This document shows, piece by piece, positions 1 through 9,230 of a stretch of 64,000 nucleotides of DNA (position 1 is its first letter; every line of letters begins with the position of its first letter). The DNA comes from Limnobaculum zhutongyuii (GTDB lineage: Bacteria; Pseudomonadota; Gammaproteobacteria; Enterobacterales; Enterobacteriaceae): positions 3,162,001 to 3,226,000 of the forward strand of contig NZ_CP034752.1 of NCBI RefSeq assembly GCF_004295645.1, in the 5' to 3' direction. The notes under the pieces are model-generated. The model had not been told where the DNA came from and made no database searches. It saw only the letters and a program-made list of their open reading frames with translations. Position numbers and translations under genes: made by a program.

Positions 1-1876
1 CAACGGCGTCGTCATCTTTACCTGGCGCGCTTTGTGCGCCTTCTGATGTGGTTTCAGCATGTTGCTGCTGAGCCATTTCCATCAGCTTGCCAGATACTTC
101 AACCAGCGCCTGGATTTTCGCTTCAATATCCGCTTTATCTTCACCTTTCAGAGAAGTTTCCAGCGCGCTTAACGCAGCTTCAATAGCGGTTTTATCATCC
201 GCTGGTAACTTGTCGCCCGCTTCCGTAATTTGCTTACGGGTGCTGTGCAACAGGTGGTCACCCTGGTTACGTGTTTGTACCAGCTCTTCGAACTTACGGT
301 CAGCATCGGCGTTAGCTTCTGCTTCACGCACCATTTTTTGGATTTCTTCTTCGTTCAAACCCGAAGAAGCCTTAATGGTAATGTTTTGCTCACGACCGCT
401 GTTTTTATCTTTTGCCGATACATGCAAAATACCATCAGCATCGATATCAAACGTGACTTCGATTTGTGGCATACCGCGTGGTGCAGCCTGAATGCCGTCC
501 AGATTGAACTGACCCAGTGATTTGTTATCTGCTGCACGCTTACGCTCACCCTGAATAACATGGATCGTTACCGCAGACTGATTGTCTTCTGCCGTTGAGA
601 ACACCTGACTGTGTTTAGTCGGGATAGTGGTGTTCTTCGCAATCAGCGAAGTCATCACGCCGCCCATGGTTTCAATACCCAGAGACAGAGGTGTTACGTC
701 TAACAGCAATACGTCAGTGACATCACCCGCTAACACGCCGCCCTGAACCGCAGCACCGATAGCCACTGCTTCATCCGGGTTAACGTCTTTACGCGGCTCT
801 TTACCGAAGAAATCAGAGACTTTCTTCTGTACTAATGGCATACGGATTTGACCACCGACCAGAATAACATCGTCGATTTCATTTACTGACAGGCCAGCAT
901 CCTGTAATGCAACTTTTAACGGCTCTAAAGAGCGGTTAACTAAATCTTCAACCAGTGACTCAAGTTTCGCACGAGTCACTTTAATATTCATATGCTTAGG
1001 ACCGGTTGCATCTGCAGTAATGTACGGCAGGTTAACATCCGTTTGCTGAGCAGAAGAGAGTTCGATTTTCGCTTTTTCTGCCGCTTCTTTCAGTCGTTGC
1101 ATCGCCAGCGGGTCATTACGTAAATCAAAGCCTTGTTCTTTCTTGAACTCATCGACTAAGTAGTTGATCAGACGGGTATCAAAGTCTTCACCACCTAAGT
1201 GAGTATCACCATTGGTTGCCAATACTTCGAAGGTTTTTTCGCCGTCAACTTCATCAATTTCAATAATAGAGATATCGAATGTACCACCACCTAAGTCATA
1301 CACGGCGATAGTGCGGTTACCCATCTCTTTATCCAGACCGTAAGCCAGAGCCGCTGCGGTTGGTTCGTTGATGATACGTTTTACATCTAAACCAGCAATA
1401 CGACCGGCATCTTTAGTTGCCTGACGTTGAGAATCGTTAAAGTAAGCCGGAACGGTAATTACCGCTTCGGTTACTGGCTCACCTAAAAAGTCTTCTGCTG
1501 TTTTCTTCATTTTTTTCAAAACTTCAGCAGAAATCTGAGGTGGTGCAATTTTTTGACCTTTTACTTCAACCCATGCGTCGCCGTTGTCTGCCCCAATAAT
1601 GTTAAAAGGCATAATGTCACGGTCACGCTGAACTTCTTCGTCACCAAAACGACGACCAATCAGACGCTTAATAGCGAAAAGTGTATTTTGTGGGTTAGTC
1701 ACCGCCTGACGTTTAGCAGGCTGACCAACCAGAATTTCGCCGTCCTGGGTATACGCGATAATTGACGGAGTTGTACGATCCCCTTCCGCGTTCTCAATTA
1801 CGCGAACCTGCGTGCCGTCCATAACAGCAACACATGAGTTCGTTGTACCCAGGTCAATACCAATAATTTTACCCAT
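1..1876 (-). CDS. dnaK: Chaperone protein DnaK (Hsp70), C-terminus cut by window edge
   Basis: Cytosolic Hsp70 chaperone that uses ATP to bind and release unfolded polypeptides, working with DnaJ and GrpE. Reading from the ATG at 1876 the protein starts MGKIIGIDLGTTNSC, the Hsp70 phosphate-binding signature, and continues open to base 1. About 625 residues are visible against 638 in E. coli; the last readable residues are the low-complexity tail ending in KDDDAV, so only about 11 residues lie outside. Preceded by GGAGAAC as ribosome binding site and by two sigma-32 promoters. dnaJ would be expected further left. Identity is certain; the end is only a window artefact. Confidence 0.98.
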   Translation of the reverse strand, partial: MGKIIGIDLGTTNSCVAVMDGTQVRVIENAEGDRTTPSIIAYTQDGEILVGQPAKRQAVTNPQNTLFAIKRLIGRRFGDEEVQRDRDIMPFNIIGADNGDAWVEVKGQKIAPPQISAEVLKKMKKTAEDFLGEPVTEAVITVPAYFNDSQRQATKDAGRIAGLDVKRIINEPTAAALAYGLDKEMGNRTIAVYDLGGGTFDISIIEIDEVDGEKTFEVLATNGDTHLGGEDFDTRLINYLVDEFKKEQGFDLRNDPLAMQRLKEAAEKAKIELSSAQQTDVNLPYITADATGPKHMNIKVTRAKLESLVEDLVNRSLEPLKVALQDAGLSVNEIDDVILVGGQIRMPLVQKKVSDFFGKEPRKDVNPDEAVAIGAAVQGGVLAGDVTDVLLLDVTPLSLGIETMGGVMTSLIAKNTTIPTKHSQVFSTAEDNQSAVTIHVIQGERKRAADNKSLGQFNLDGIQAAPRGMPQIEVTFDIDADGILHVSAKDKNSGREQNITIKASSGLNEEEIQKMVREAEANADADRKFEELVQTRNQGDHLLHSTRKQITEAGDKLPADDKTAIEAALSALETSLKGEDKADIEAKIQALVEVSGKLMEMAQQQHAETTSEGAQSAPGKDDDAV

Positions 1877-1921
1877 TACATGTTCTCCACTTAAAAACTA
1901 TATTCGTTCACATACTCACCT

Positions 1922-1948
1922 ATATGGGGGTGCAAAATGACTTTTCAA
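1922..1948 (-). promoter_or_regulatory. Proximal sigma-32 heat-shock promoter of dnaK
   Basis: On the minus strand TTGAAA is followed after 13 bases by CCCCATAT, which matches the RpoH consensus (CTTGAAA, 11-16 bases, CCCCATnT). It ends about 45 bases before the dnaK ATG. E. coli dnaK also has more than one sigma-32 promoter. Confidence 0.8.
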
Positions 1949-1997
1949 CTGCCAATAAAAGTCTTACATCCATAGGCTTGCTTCACCGTTGTTCATA

Positions 1998-2025
1998 AGA
2001 TGGGGGCGACAAATCCGGCATCAAG
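1998..2025 (-). promoter_or_regulatory. Distal sigma-32 heat-shock promoter of dnaK
   Basis: On the minus strand CTTGATG, 13 bases, CCCCATCT. This is the stronger match to the RpoH -10 (CCCCATnT) and resembles the E. coli dnaK P1 -35 region. It lies about 75 bases upstream of the proximal promoter. The rest of the 337-base dnaK-satP gap carries the satP leader; its promoter was not identified. Confidence 0.8.
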
Positions 2026-2213
2026 GGGGGCAAATAAAAAAAATTTCGCATTAATCCTGATCAAAACCATTGTTTCGTGACTCGCGCCTCATTATTATGC
2101 GCGCTCACGTGTAATACGCGGTGTTATTTACCCGTGGTCGTTGTTAGTTAATTCCGCCTCTATGCGGATAAAAATCCATTTAATAAATCAGCATTCGTGA
2201 GTACAGAGGAAAT

Positions 2214-2786
2214 ATGCACTCGAATAAATTAGCAAACCCAGGTCCACTAGGATTAATGGGATTTGGGATGACCACTATTCTGTTAAATATCCATAACGCC
2301 GGATTCTTTCCGGTAACCACAGCAATTATTACTATGGGTATTTTTTATGGTGGTATGGCACAAGTTATTGCCGGTATTTTAGAATTCAAAAAAGGTAATA
2401 CTTTTGGCGTTACCGCATTCACTTCTTATGGCTTTTTCTGGATGACCTTAGTGGGTATCTGGTTGCTCCCTGAAGTCGGACATGCCCATGCTACAGATGC
2501 TACCTTCTTGGGCATCTATTTAGCATTATGGGGCATTTTCACTCTGTTTATGTTCTTCGGCACCCTGCGCGCTAACCGTGGCTTACAGTTTGTTTTTGCC
2601 AGCCTGACGGTACTGTTCTTTATGTTATCTATCGGTAACATTACCGCCAATACAGGTTTGTTGAACGTCGCCGGTTATGTTGGTATCGTTTGTGGTTCCA
2701 GCGCAATTTATCTGGCTATGGCGGAAGTACTGAATGAACAGTATGGCCGTACCGTTCTGCCAATTGGTGAACGTAAAGCAGGTTAA
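2214..2786 (+). CDS. satP: Succinate-acetate/proton symporter SatP
   Basis: Inner-membrane GPR1/FUN34/YaaH-family transporter for uptake of acetate and succinate with protons. The family signature NPGPLGL is at residues 8-14, followed by six hydrophobic segments; 190 residues, close to the E. coli length of 188. The ATG at 2214 has AGAGGAAAT just upstream. It is divergent from dnaK, as in E. coli, where yaaH lies between mog and dnaK. A terminator follows directly, so it is probably monocistronic. Confidence 0.93.
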   Translation: MHSNKLANPGPLGLMGFGMTTILLNIHNAGFFPVTTAIITMGIFYGGMAQVIAGILEFKKGNTFGVTAFTSYGFFWMTLVGIWLLPEVGHAHATDATFLGIYLALWGIFTLFMFFGTLRANRGLQFVFASLTVLFFMLSIGNITANTGLLNVAGYVGIVCGSSAIYLAMAEVLNEQYGRTVLPIGERKAG

Positions 2787-2807
2787 TCCTGGTTTTATTT
2801 ATCACTA

Positions 2808-2836
2808 AAAAACGCCTGCTTAATGCAGGCGTTTTT
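2808..2836 (+). terminator. Rho-independent terminator of satP
   Basis: Stem ACGCCTGC / GCAGGCGT (2812-2819 with 2825-2832), five-base loop, then a T-run on the plus strand; an A-run precedes the stem. Confidence 0.85.
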
Positions 2837-2877
2837 GTTTGTATTACTCTCATAACCCAATAAACAGGAAATAACAG

Positions 2878-3315
2878 ATGCAAATAAGAATCGCACTTCC
2901 TGATGACGTAACAGAGATGTTCCGCGTACGCCTCAGCGTTAATGACAATAAAATGACGCTGGAAGAGTTGAGCGCCCATGGAATCACCCATCAATCACTT
3001 CCTGCCATGTTAATCAATCAGGGACGAGGCTGGGTAGCAGAAGATCAACAACAAATAGTGGCTTTTGCTATGGCTGATGCGACTGAAGCCAGCATTTTTG
3101 CACTCTTTGTTGAACCTGACTTTGAAGGCCTGGGAATCGGTCGACAGCTGATGATTGCAGCAGAACAATGGTTGGCAGAGATGGGATGCGCCCAAATATG
3201 GCTGGAAACGGACAGTAACCTCAATGTACGCGCCAATGGGTTCTATCGCTATTTGGGATGGATTGAGGATGGTTTACAGGCCGATGGGCAAACTAAATTT
3301 ATTAAATATCTTTAA
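2878..3315 (+). CDS. GNAT-family N-acetyltransferase
   Basis: Predicted cytosolic acetyl-CoA-dependent acetyltransferase of 145 residues with a complete GNAT fold. The acetyl-CoA pyrophosphate loop FEGLGIGRQ is at residues 82-90 and a late NGFYRYLGW segment forms motif B. The substrate cannot be inferred. The start has a weak AACAGG ribosome site. It stands alone between the satP terminator and a family I repeat, and is not part of the conserved E. coli order at this locus, so it is an accessory gene. Confidence 0.85.
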   Translation: MQIRIALPDDVTEMFRVRLSVNDNKMTLEELSAHGITHQSLPAMLINQGRGWVAEDQQQIVAFAMADATEASIFALFVEPDFEGLGIGRQLMIAAEQWLAEMGCAQIWLETDSNLNVRANGFYRYLGWIEDGLQADGQTKFIKYL

Positions 3316-3360
3316 TATTAAAGCCACTTGTCTAACCGATAGTTTCAGATTGCTGATAAA

Positions 3361-3547
3361 CCTAATAAATCAGCATTTGAGAATATTCCGGTCGTAAAAT
3401 TCAAAATGCTTATATTGACTTGGTGCTCGACCGGAAGACCATCTGTACTTAGCCGCAGAGTGCGTTGGGCCTGGCTGGGTTAGGGGCGCTCCGGCAGCTA
3501 AAGCTGCTACGACCCCAACACCCATCCCTCCCAACGATTGACTATCT
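3361..3547 (+). repeat. Family I structured repeat, copy A
   Basis: Begins CCTAATAAATCAGCA, then ATATTCCGGTCGTAA, and ends near CGATTGACTA. The core stem CCGGTCG (3387-3393) pairs with CGACCGG about 33 bases later. A 3' hairpin GCAGC-TAAA-GCTGC follows. Related copies are at 23169, 26066 and 37943. It fills most of the 314-base gap between the GNAT gene and the end of the MHS transporter gene. Confidence 0.85.
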
Positions 3548-3629
3548 TTAAGGACAAAGTGAAACGATCAAACTTTGTCATCAATCTAAAGCCACCTACA
3601 GCTTTTAACTGACACATCATAAGCTTCGT

Positions 3630-4961
3630 CTATATGGCCGTTACTGGTGCCTTCTCTAACTCTGAATCACGGTGTTCCGCAATGCTATCCGTCGCTCTCA
3701 GATCGTTACGCAGATAAATTCCCAGCAATATTCCCATCACTGATAGCGCCAAAACATAATATGCCGGAGCCATTGGTGTGAGTTTCATCAAAGAAGTGAC
3801 ACATATCGGCGTTAAACCGCCAAAGATGGCATAAGAGACGTTATAAGAGAAAGAAATACCAGAAAAACGAACCTCAGCCGGAAACGCTCGTACCATCACA
3901 TAAGGAACGGCCCCTACCACTCCCACACACAGCCCTGCGATACTGTAAGTAATAAATAGCAGATCTACATTGGTGGCCGAATGGTAAAACGTCCAACTGG
4001 CAACCGCCAGCAGTGAACCGCCACCAATAAAGGTTTTGCTGGCACCAAAACGATCGGCAGACATACCTGCAATTACACAGCCTACACATAGTGAGATAAT
4101 CGCCATGCTGTTAGCCTTCAACGCAATGACTCGCTCGATGCCAAACTGAGTTTGCAGGTAATTTGGTGTCATCAAAATAACCACCACAATACCAGCAGAG
4201 AGTAACCAGGTGAGCAGCATAGAAACCGTTACCGCTCGGGTATGATTCACAACCACTGATTTTAACGGCAGCTCTGCCGCCAGCGCTTTACGCTGCTGCA
4301 TCTCAATAAATATCGGCGTTTCTTTTAGCCAGCGGCGCAAATACATGGCGATCAGACCAAAAATACCGCCCAGGAAGAAAGGTATTCTCCATCCGCCGTT
4401 ATGAATCGTTTCCACGCTCATCATGGAGTTAATCATGGTTGCGATAAGAGAACCCAACAAAATTCCGATGGTCAGGCCCGCCGTCAATACACCACAGGCA
4501 ATACCGATACGTTTATAAGGTACATGCTCTGCTACAAACACCCAGGCACCCGGAACTTCACCACCAATAGCCGCGCCCTGAAAAATACGCATCAATAGCA
4601 GTAAAAGTGGAGCCGCAATACCAATAGATTGATAGGTTGGTAGCATCCCCATGGCCAGCGTAGGCAACGCCATCAGTAAAATGCTCAAAGAGAACATGCG
4701 TTTGCGCCCTACCAAATCACCGAAGTGGGCCATAATGATTCCCCCCAACGGGCGGGCCAGATAACCTGCGGCAAAAATACCGTAAGTTTGCATTAGCACC
4801 AGCCATTGAGGCATATCGGCAGGGAAGAAAAGTTGACCGATAACGACAGCGAAGAATACAAAGATAATAAAGTCGTAAAACTCCAGCGCACCGCCTAATG
4901 CTGCCAGAGTCAGCGTTTTATAATCCTGTTTGTTTAGTCGGCGGTTTTGTTGCTGAATCAT
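3630..4961 (-). CDS. MHS-family MFS transporter (metabolite:proton symporter)
   Basis: Inner-membrane major-facilitator transporter of 443 residues with about 12 hydrophobic segments. The MHS subgroup (ShiA, KgtP, ProP relatives) is indicated by ARPLGG at 69-74, the loop 2-3 motif GDLVGRKR at 81-88, and RIFQGAAIGGEVPG in the fourth segment. Typical substrates of the family are small carboxylates or osmolytes; the actual substrate is unknown. It lies downstream of mog on the same strand with a 126-base gap, so it probably has its own promoter. It is not at this locus in E. coli. Confidence 0.88.
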   Translation of the reverse strand: MIQQQNRRLNKQDYKTLTLAALGGALEFYDFIIFVFFAVVIGQLFFPADMPQWLVLMQTYGIFAAGYLARPLGGIIMAHFGDLVGRKRMFSLSILLMALPTLAMGMLPTYQSIGIAAPLLLLLMRIFQGAAIGGEVPGAWVFVAEHVPYKRIGIACGVLTAGLTIGILLGSLIATMINSMMSVETIHNGGWRIPFFLGGIFGLIAMYLRRWLKETPIFIEMQQRKALAAELPLKSVVVNHTRAVTVSMLLTWLLSAGIVVVILMTPNYLQTQFGIERVIALKANSMAIISLCVGCVIAGMSADRFGASKTFIGGGSLLAVASWTFYHSATNVDLLFITYSIAGLCVGVVGAVPYVMVRAFPAEVRFSGISFSYNVSYAIFGGLTPICVTSLMKLTPMAPAYYVLALSVMGILLGIYLRNDLRATDSIAEHRDSELEKAPVTAI

Positions 4962-5087
4962 AAAATTCCATCTTTTTCTATAGGTTGATAAAAAAATTAA
5001 CTTTCAGTCTGTAAATTAATTTTTACTATATCGTACTCATTACGATACACCAGTAGATGGAAATCTTATTTTGCAAAAAGTCTTAAT

Positions 5088-5675
5088 TTAACCTTTTATA
5101 TCGCGGATTGCGCTCTTAGGCCTAAAGGATTCTACCACCTGTGAATGCGTCTCTACATAAGGACCATCCAGCAGTTGAATACAATAGGGGACACTGGCAA
5201 AAATACCGGATACCACGGTTTTTCCGTCTTTATCTTTCACCCCTTCCAGCGTTTCTTTTATAGACTTTGGCTGCCCGGGAAGATTAATGATCAGCGCCTG
5301 TTTACGAATGACCCCAACCTGACGGGAAAGAATCGCCGTTGGCACATAATACAAACTGATCTGGCGCATCTGCTCACCAAACCCCGGCATAATGCGGTCG
5401 GCAATGGCTAACGTGGCATCCGGAGTAACATCGCGGCGAGCCGGACCGGTTCCCCCGGTGGTAAGAACCAGGTGACAGCCTCTTTCATCAACCAGTTCAC
5501 ACAGTGCTTCTTCTATCAACGTTTGCTCATCAGGAATTAATCGGCTTTGAGTTTCAAATTCGCTGCTCAACGCCGTTTTTAGCCATGATTCCAGCGCCGG
5601 AATCCCCTGATCCTGATAAACCCCATTGGATGCGCGATCGGAGATAGAAACCAAACCAATGCGTAACTTATTCAT
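5088..5675 (-). CDS. mog: Molybdopterin adenylyltransferase Mog
   Basis: Cytosolic enzyme that adenylates molybdopterin before molybdate insertion in molybdenum cofactor synthesis. The 195-residue protein has the MoaB/Mog fold with the binding loop TTGGTGPARRDVTPDA at residues 72-87 and the segment MPGFGEQMR. Length equals E. coli Mog. As in E. coli it lies between satP and the transaldolase gene, on the same strand as tal. Confidence 0.95.
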   Translation of the reverse strand: MNKLRIGLVSISDRASNGVYQDQGIPALESWLKTALSSEFETQSRLIPDEQTLIEEALCELVDERGCHLVLTTGGTGPARRDVTPDATLAIADRIMPGFGEQMRQISLYYVPTAILSRQVGVIRKQALIINLPGQPKSIKETLEGVKDKDGKTVVSGIFASVPYCIQLLDGPYVETHSQVVESFRPKSAIRDIKG

Positions 5676-5791
5676 ATCTAATCCTCTGTCACTAAACTGT
5701 ACTCTTGCTCGCGCGCTATCATACTATTGTTGGCGCTATTTTTGCAGCGCGGCAAGCACAGTGGATGCAATTATCCGTAGTGAATCACAGA

Positions 5792-5820
5792 TAAAAAAAT
5801 ACCGGCCTGATGACCGGTAT
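5792..5820 (-). terminator. Rho-independent terminator of the transaldolase gene
   Basis: On the minus strand ATACCGG, an eight-base loop and CCGGTAT are followed by a run of T (plus-strand A-run 5793-5799), 21 bases past the tal stop codon. Confidence 0.85.
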
Positions 5821-5841
5821 TCATATCGTTATCAAAAATAA

Positions 5842-6795
5842 TTACAGCAAATCTGCAATCATCTTTTCCAGCTTTTCCTGGTCGATAGCAAACTTACGGA
5901 TACCGTCTGCCAGTTTATCAACTGCCATTGGATCCTGATTATGCTCCCAGTAGAACTGTGCTTCATTCAGCGGAACCGGACGCTCTTTTACTGCGCCGCT
6001 ATAGGCCAGTTTACGTTCAACTTCGCCCTGGCTTTCAGACAGTTCTTTTAATAATGCCGGTGCAATGGTCAGACGATCGCAACCGGCAAGCTCCAGAATT
6101 TCACCAGAATTACGGAAGCTGGCACCCATGACCACCGTTTTGTAACCATGCTGTTTGTAGTATTCGTAGATGCTGGTTACAGAAACCACACCCGGATCTT
6201 CGTGAGGTGCGAACTCTTTCTTATCGCCGTTAGCTTTGTACCAGTCAAGAATTCGACCAACAAACGGAGAAATCAGGAACACGCCCGCTTCAGCACAAGC
6301 ACGAGCCTGAGCGAAGGAGAACAACAGAGTCAGGTTACAGTTGATGCCTTCTTTCTCAAGCTGAGCTGCCGCGCAAATACCCTGCCATGTAGAGGCCAGT
6401 TTGATCAAAATACGATCGTTACTGATACCTGCATCGTTATACAGTTTGATTAAGCGCTTCGCTTTAACAATGCTGGCCTGAGTGTCATAAGAGAGACGAG
6501 CATCAACTTCAGTAGAAATACGACCAGGGATCAGTTTTAAAATTTCCAGACCAATATTTACTGCCAGCTTATCGGATGCATCAACAATTTGTTGTGCACG
6601 ATCGCTGCTTTGGCCTTTTGCCCAGGCAATCGCATCATCAATCAATTTACGATATTCAGGTAACTGAGCTGCATTCAAAATCAGAGAAGGGTTGGTTGTC
6701 GCGTCCTGAGGCTTATACAGTTTCATTGCTGCAATATCGCCGGTATCAGCCACAACGGTAGTAATTTTACGTAGAGAGGAAAGTTTATCTGTCAT
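5842..6795 (-). CDS. talB: Transaldolase (TalB type)
   Basis: Cytosolic pentose-phosphate enzyme that moves a dihydroxyacetone unit from sedoheptulose 7-phosphate to glyceraldehyde 3-phosphate. From the ATG at 6795 (MTDKLSSLRK) the protein has 317 residues, exactly the TalB length. The Schiff-base lysine is K132 in LIKLASTW. A longer frame starts 10 codons earlier, but the homology and AAGAGATC upstream favour the internal ATG. It is followed by its own terminator. Confidence 0.97.
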   Translation of the reverse strand: MTDKLSSLRKITTVVADTGDIAAMKLYKPQDATTNPSLILNAAQLPEYRKLIDDAIAWAKGQSSDRAQQIVDASDKLAVNIGLEILKLIPGRISTEVDARLSYDTQASIVKAKRLIKLYNDAGISNDRILIKLASTWQGICAAAQLEKEGINCNLTLLFSFAQARACAEAGVFLISPFVGRILDWYKANGDKKEFAPHEDPGVVSVTSIYEYYKQHGYKTVVMGASFRNSGEILELAGCDRLTIAPALLKELSESQGEVERKLAYSGAVKERPVPLNEAQFYWEHNQDPMAVDKLADGIRKFAIDQEKLEKMIADLL

Positions 6796-7074
6796 GATAG
6801 ATCTCTTGTTAAGCTTGTGAGGCATCGAAGTATTATCGGACTAGCCTGATAATAACATGACTTAACAAGGGTGCAACGACGGAACGTATGGGTCGCAAAT
6901 TTTAGTCAAAAAATTTATCTTACCCCATCGACTGACCAGATGATTACTCAATGATAAATAATACAAAAATTACATTTCGCAAAAGATTTCCCGCGCTCCC
7001 TATTAAATCCATCGCTTTTTCCATTGTCACTTTCTGCTAGAGTAGCAAAAAATGATTTATCACAGGATATGATT

Positions 7075-7848
7075 ATGCTGATTACTATATCTCCGGCAAA
7101 AACTCTCGATTATACAAGCCCTCTGGTGACTGAACGTTACACTCAACCTGAAATGCTGGACCAGTCGAAAATTTTAATTAAAGCGTGTCGCAAGTTAACC
7201 CCAGCGCAAATCGCCAGCCTGATGAGTATCAGTGATAAATTAGCCGGTCTGAATGCCGCTCGTTTTTCAGAATGGCAACCGGATTTCACACCAGAAAATG
7301 CTCGCCAGGCGCTGTTAGCGTTTAAAGGTGATGTTTACACCGGCCTACACGTTAATGATTTTAACGATGATGATTTCGATTTTGCCCAGCAGCATTTGCG
7401 TATGCTATCCGGACTGTATGGTGTTTTACGTCCGCTCGATCTAATGCAGGCTTATCGTCTTGAGATGGGGACCAGGCTGGAAAACCAACGGGGTAAAGAT
7501 CTGTACGAGTTTTGGGGTAAACGGATTACCGATAAGTTAAATCAGGCCCTGAAAGACCAGGGTGACGATATTCTGGTTAATCTGGCTTCAGATGAATACT
7601 TTAAATCGATCCAAACTAAATCGTTAGACGGTACCATCATTAAACCGGTATTTTTGGATCAGAAAAGCGGCAAATACAAAATCATCAGCTTCTATGCTAA
7701 AAAAGCCCGCGGCCTGATGAGCCGCTTTATTATTAAAAACCGACTAACCCGCCCGGAACAATTAGTTGATTTCAATCTGGAAGGCTATCAGTTTGATGAA
7801 AGTGCATCTCAGGGCAATGAACTGGTATTTAAACGTCCTGAACAGTAA
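7075..7848 (+). CDS. yaaA: Peroxide stress resistance protein YaaA
   Basis: UPF0246/YaaA family protein that in E. coli lowers intracellular iron and limits oxidative DNA damage under peroxide stress. The 257 residues start MLITISPAKTLDY, and family-conserved stretches such as ASDEYFKS and KKARGLMSRF are intact. The ATG at 7075 follows CACAGGA; an in-frame ATG two codons earlier is also possible. E. coli yaaA is OxyR-controlled; no OxyR site was verified here. It converges with thrC across a shared terminator. Confidence 0.95.
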   Translation: MLITISPAKTLDYTSPLVTERYTQPEMLDQSKILIKACRKLTPAQIASLMSISDKLAGLNAARFSEWQPDFTPENARQALLAFKGDVYTGLHVNDFNDDDFDFAQQHLRMLSGLYGVLRPLDLMQAYRLEMGTRLENQRGKDLYEFWGKRITDKLNQALKDQGDDILVNLASDEYFKSIQTKSLDGTIIKPVFLDQKSGKYKIISFYAKKARGLMSRFIIKNRLTRPEQLVDFNLEGYQFDESASQGNELVFKRPEQ

Positions 7849-7866
7849 TCACCAATAGCGTTACAG

Positions 7867-7912
7867 GCAAAAAATGGCCTCCGTGTAGTTGTGCATCAGG
7901 AGGCCATTTTTA
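7867..7912. terminator. Bidirectional terminator between yaaA and thrC
   Basis: Perfect 12-base arms AAAATGGCCTCC (7871-7882) and GGAGGCCATTTT (7899-7910), flanked by A-rich and T-rich sequence so that it can act in both directions between convergent genes. Confidence 0.88.
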
Positions 7913-7923
7913 TTCAATAAAAC

Positions 7924-9213
7924 TTACGCAGGTAACGCCATCAGGAATGCACGTAGTGGTGCAAAATCTGCCGGTAAATAGTGAGAAAGTAACGGTAACT
8001 CAGCCCGATCGGCCAAGGCTTTTGGCAGTGGCAATGTAGTACCGAGAATTTGTTCTACGCTCTCTTTAAATTTAGCCGGGTGCGCGGTACCCAGGAATAA
8101 TCCAAACTCACCATCCTTTAGTTCATCACGCAGCAAACGATAAGCGATAGCACCATGAGGTTCAGAGGTATATCCCAGTGCTGCCAGCTCGCGCAATGTC
8201 TTAGCCGTCGTTTCATCACTAACCGCACCGTAACCTAATGAACTGACTGGCCACTCTTTACGACGAAATAACTCTTCAATACGCGGCCAGTTGTTTGGCT
8301 GGCTAACATCCATGGCGTTAGACAAGGTCGCAACCGTTTTATGCGGCTGCCACTGGCCATTCGCCAGATAGCGAGGCACCGTATCATTGGCATTAGTGGC
8401 AGCAATAAAGCGCTTCACGGGCAAACCTAATGATTTAGCCAGCAGACCCGCAGTCAGATCGCCAAAGTTACCGCTTGGAACCGAAATCACTAATTGATTA
8501 TGTTGTTCCTGAGTCAGTTGCGCTACCGCCTCAAAGTAGTAACAAATTTGAGCCAACAGACGACTAATATTGATAGAGTTAGCAGAGTTAAGACCCAGCT
8601 CCTTTTTCAGTACTTCATCATCAAAAGCCTGTTTTACCAGCGCCTGACAGGCATCAAAATCCCCATCAACAGCCACGGTATGAATATTACCACCCAGAGT
8701 ACAGAACAATTTCTCCTGTAGTGGACTGATCTTACCTTCAGGATAAAGGATCACTACCCGTACATTCTTTAAACCATAGAATGCATGGGCAACAGCGGCC
8801 CCGGTATCACCGGAGGTAGCCGTCAGAATAGTCACCGGCGTATCGCCAGCTACTTCGGCCAGCATTTGCGCCATAATGCGGCCACCAAAATCTTTAAACG
8901 CTAACGTTGGGCCGTGAAATAGCTCTAAGGTCGCAATATCTTTTTCAACCGCCACTACCGGAGCAGGGAACTGAAAAGCATTAGCCACTCGCTTAGCAAC
9001 GGCATCTGCTGATATTTCATCACCAATATAGGCTGACAAAATGCGGGCGCTGCGGGTAACAAAATCCAGTGAGAGTAGGTTATCGATTTCTGAACTATCG
9101 AAAGCTGGCAAATCAGCAGGGAAAAATAGCCCCTGTTGCTTACCTAATCCCTGACGTACTGCCTGAGCAAAACTAACCTGTTCGTTATGATCTTTTAAGT
9201 TATACAGTTTCAT
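7924..9213 (-). CDS. thrC: Threonine synthase
   Basis: Cytosolic PLP enzyme converting O-phosphohomoserine to threonine, the last step of the pathway. The 429-residue protein starts MKLYNLKDHN like E. coli ThrC (428). The PLP lysine is K107 in LAFKDFGG, and the phosphate-binding ATSGDTGAA motif is present. A longer frame begins at 9231 (six more residues) with its ATG overlapping the thrB stop; homology favours 9213. Third gene of thrLABC. Confidence 0.97.
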   Translation of the reverse strand: MKLYNLKDHNEQVSFAQAVRQGLGKQQGLFFPADLPAFDSSEIDNLLSLDFVTRSARILSAYIGDEISADAVAKRVANAFQFPAPVVAVEKDIATLELFHGPTLAFKDFGGRIMAQMLAEVAGDTPVTILTATSGDTGAAVAHAFYGLKNVRVVILYPEGKISPLQEKLFCTLGGNIHTVAVDGDFDACQALVKQAFDDEVLKKELGLNSANSINISRLLAQICYYFEAVAQLTQEQHNQLVISVPSGNFGDLTAGLLAKSLGLPVKRFIAATNANDTVPRYLANGQWQPHKTVATLSNAMDVSQPNNWPRIEELFRRKEWPVSSLGYGAVSDETTAKTLRELAALGYTSEPHGAIAYRLLRDELKDGEFGLFLGTAHPAKFKESVEQILGTTLPLPKALADRAELPLLSHYLPADFAPLRAFLMALPA

Positions 9214-9230
9214 TGTGTCGCTATTTTCCA

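Noticed and set aside
5030..5062. Hairpin-like TATCGTA/TACGATA upstream of the MHS transporter
   Set aside because: Short AT-rich palindrome without a T-run or known operator match; too weak to call.
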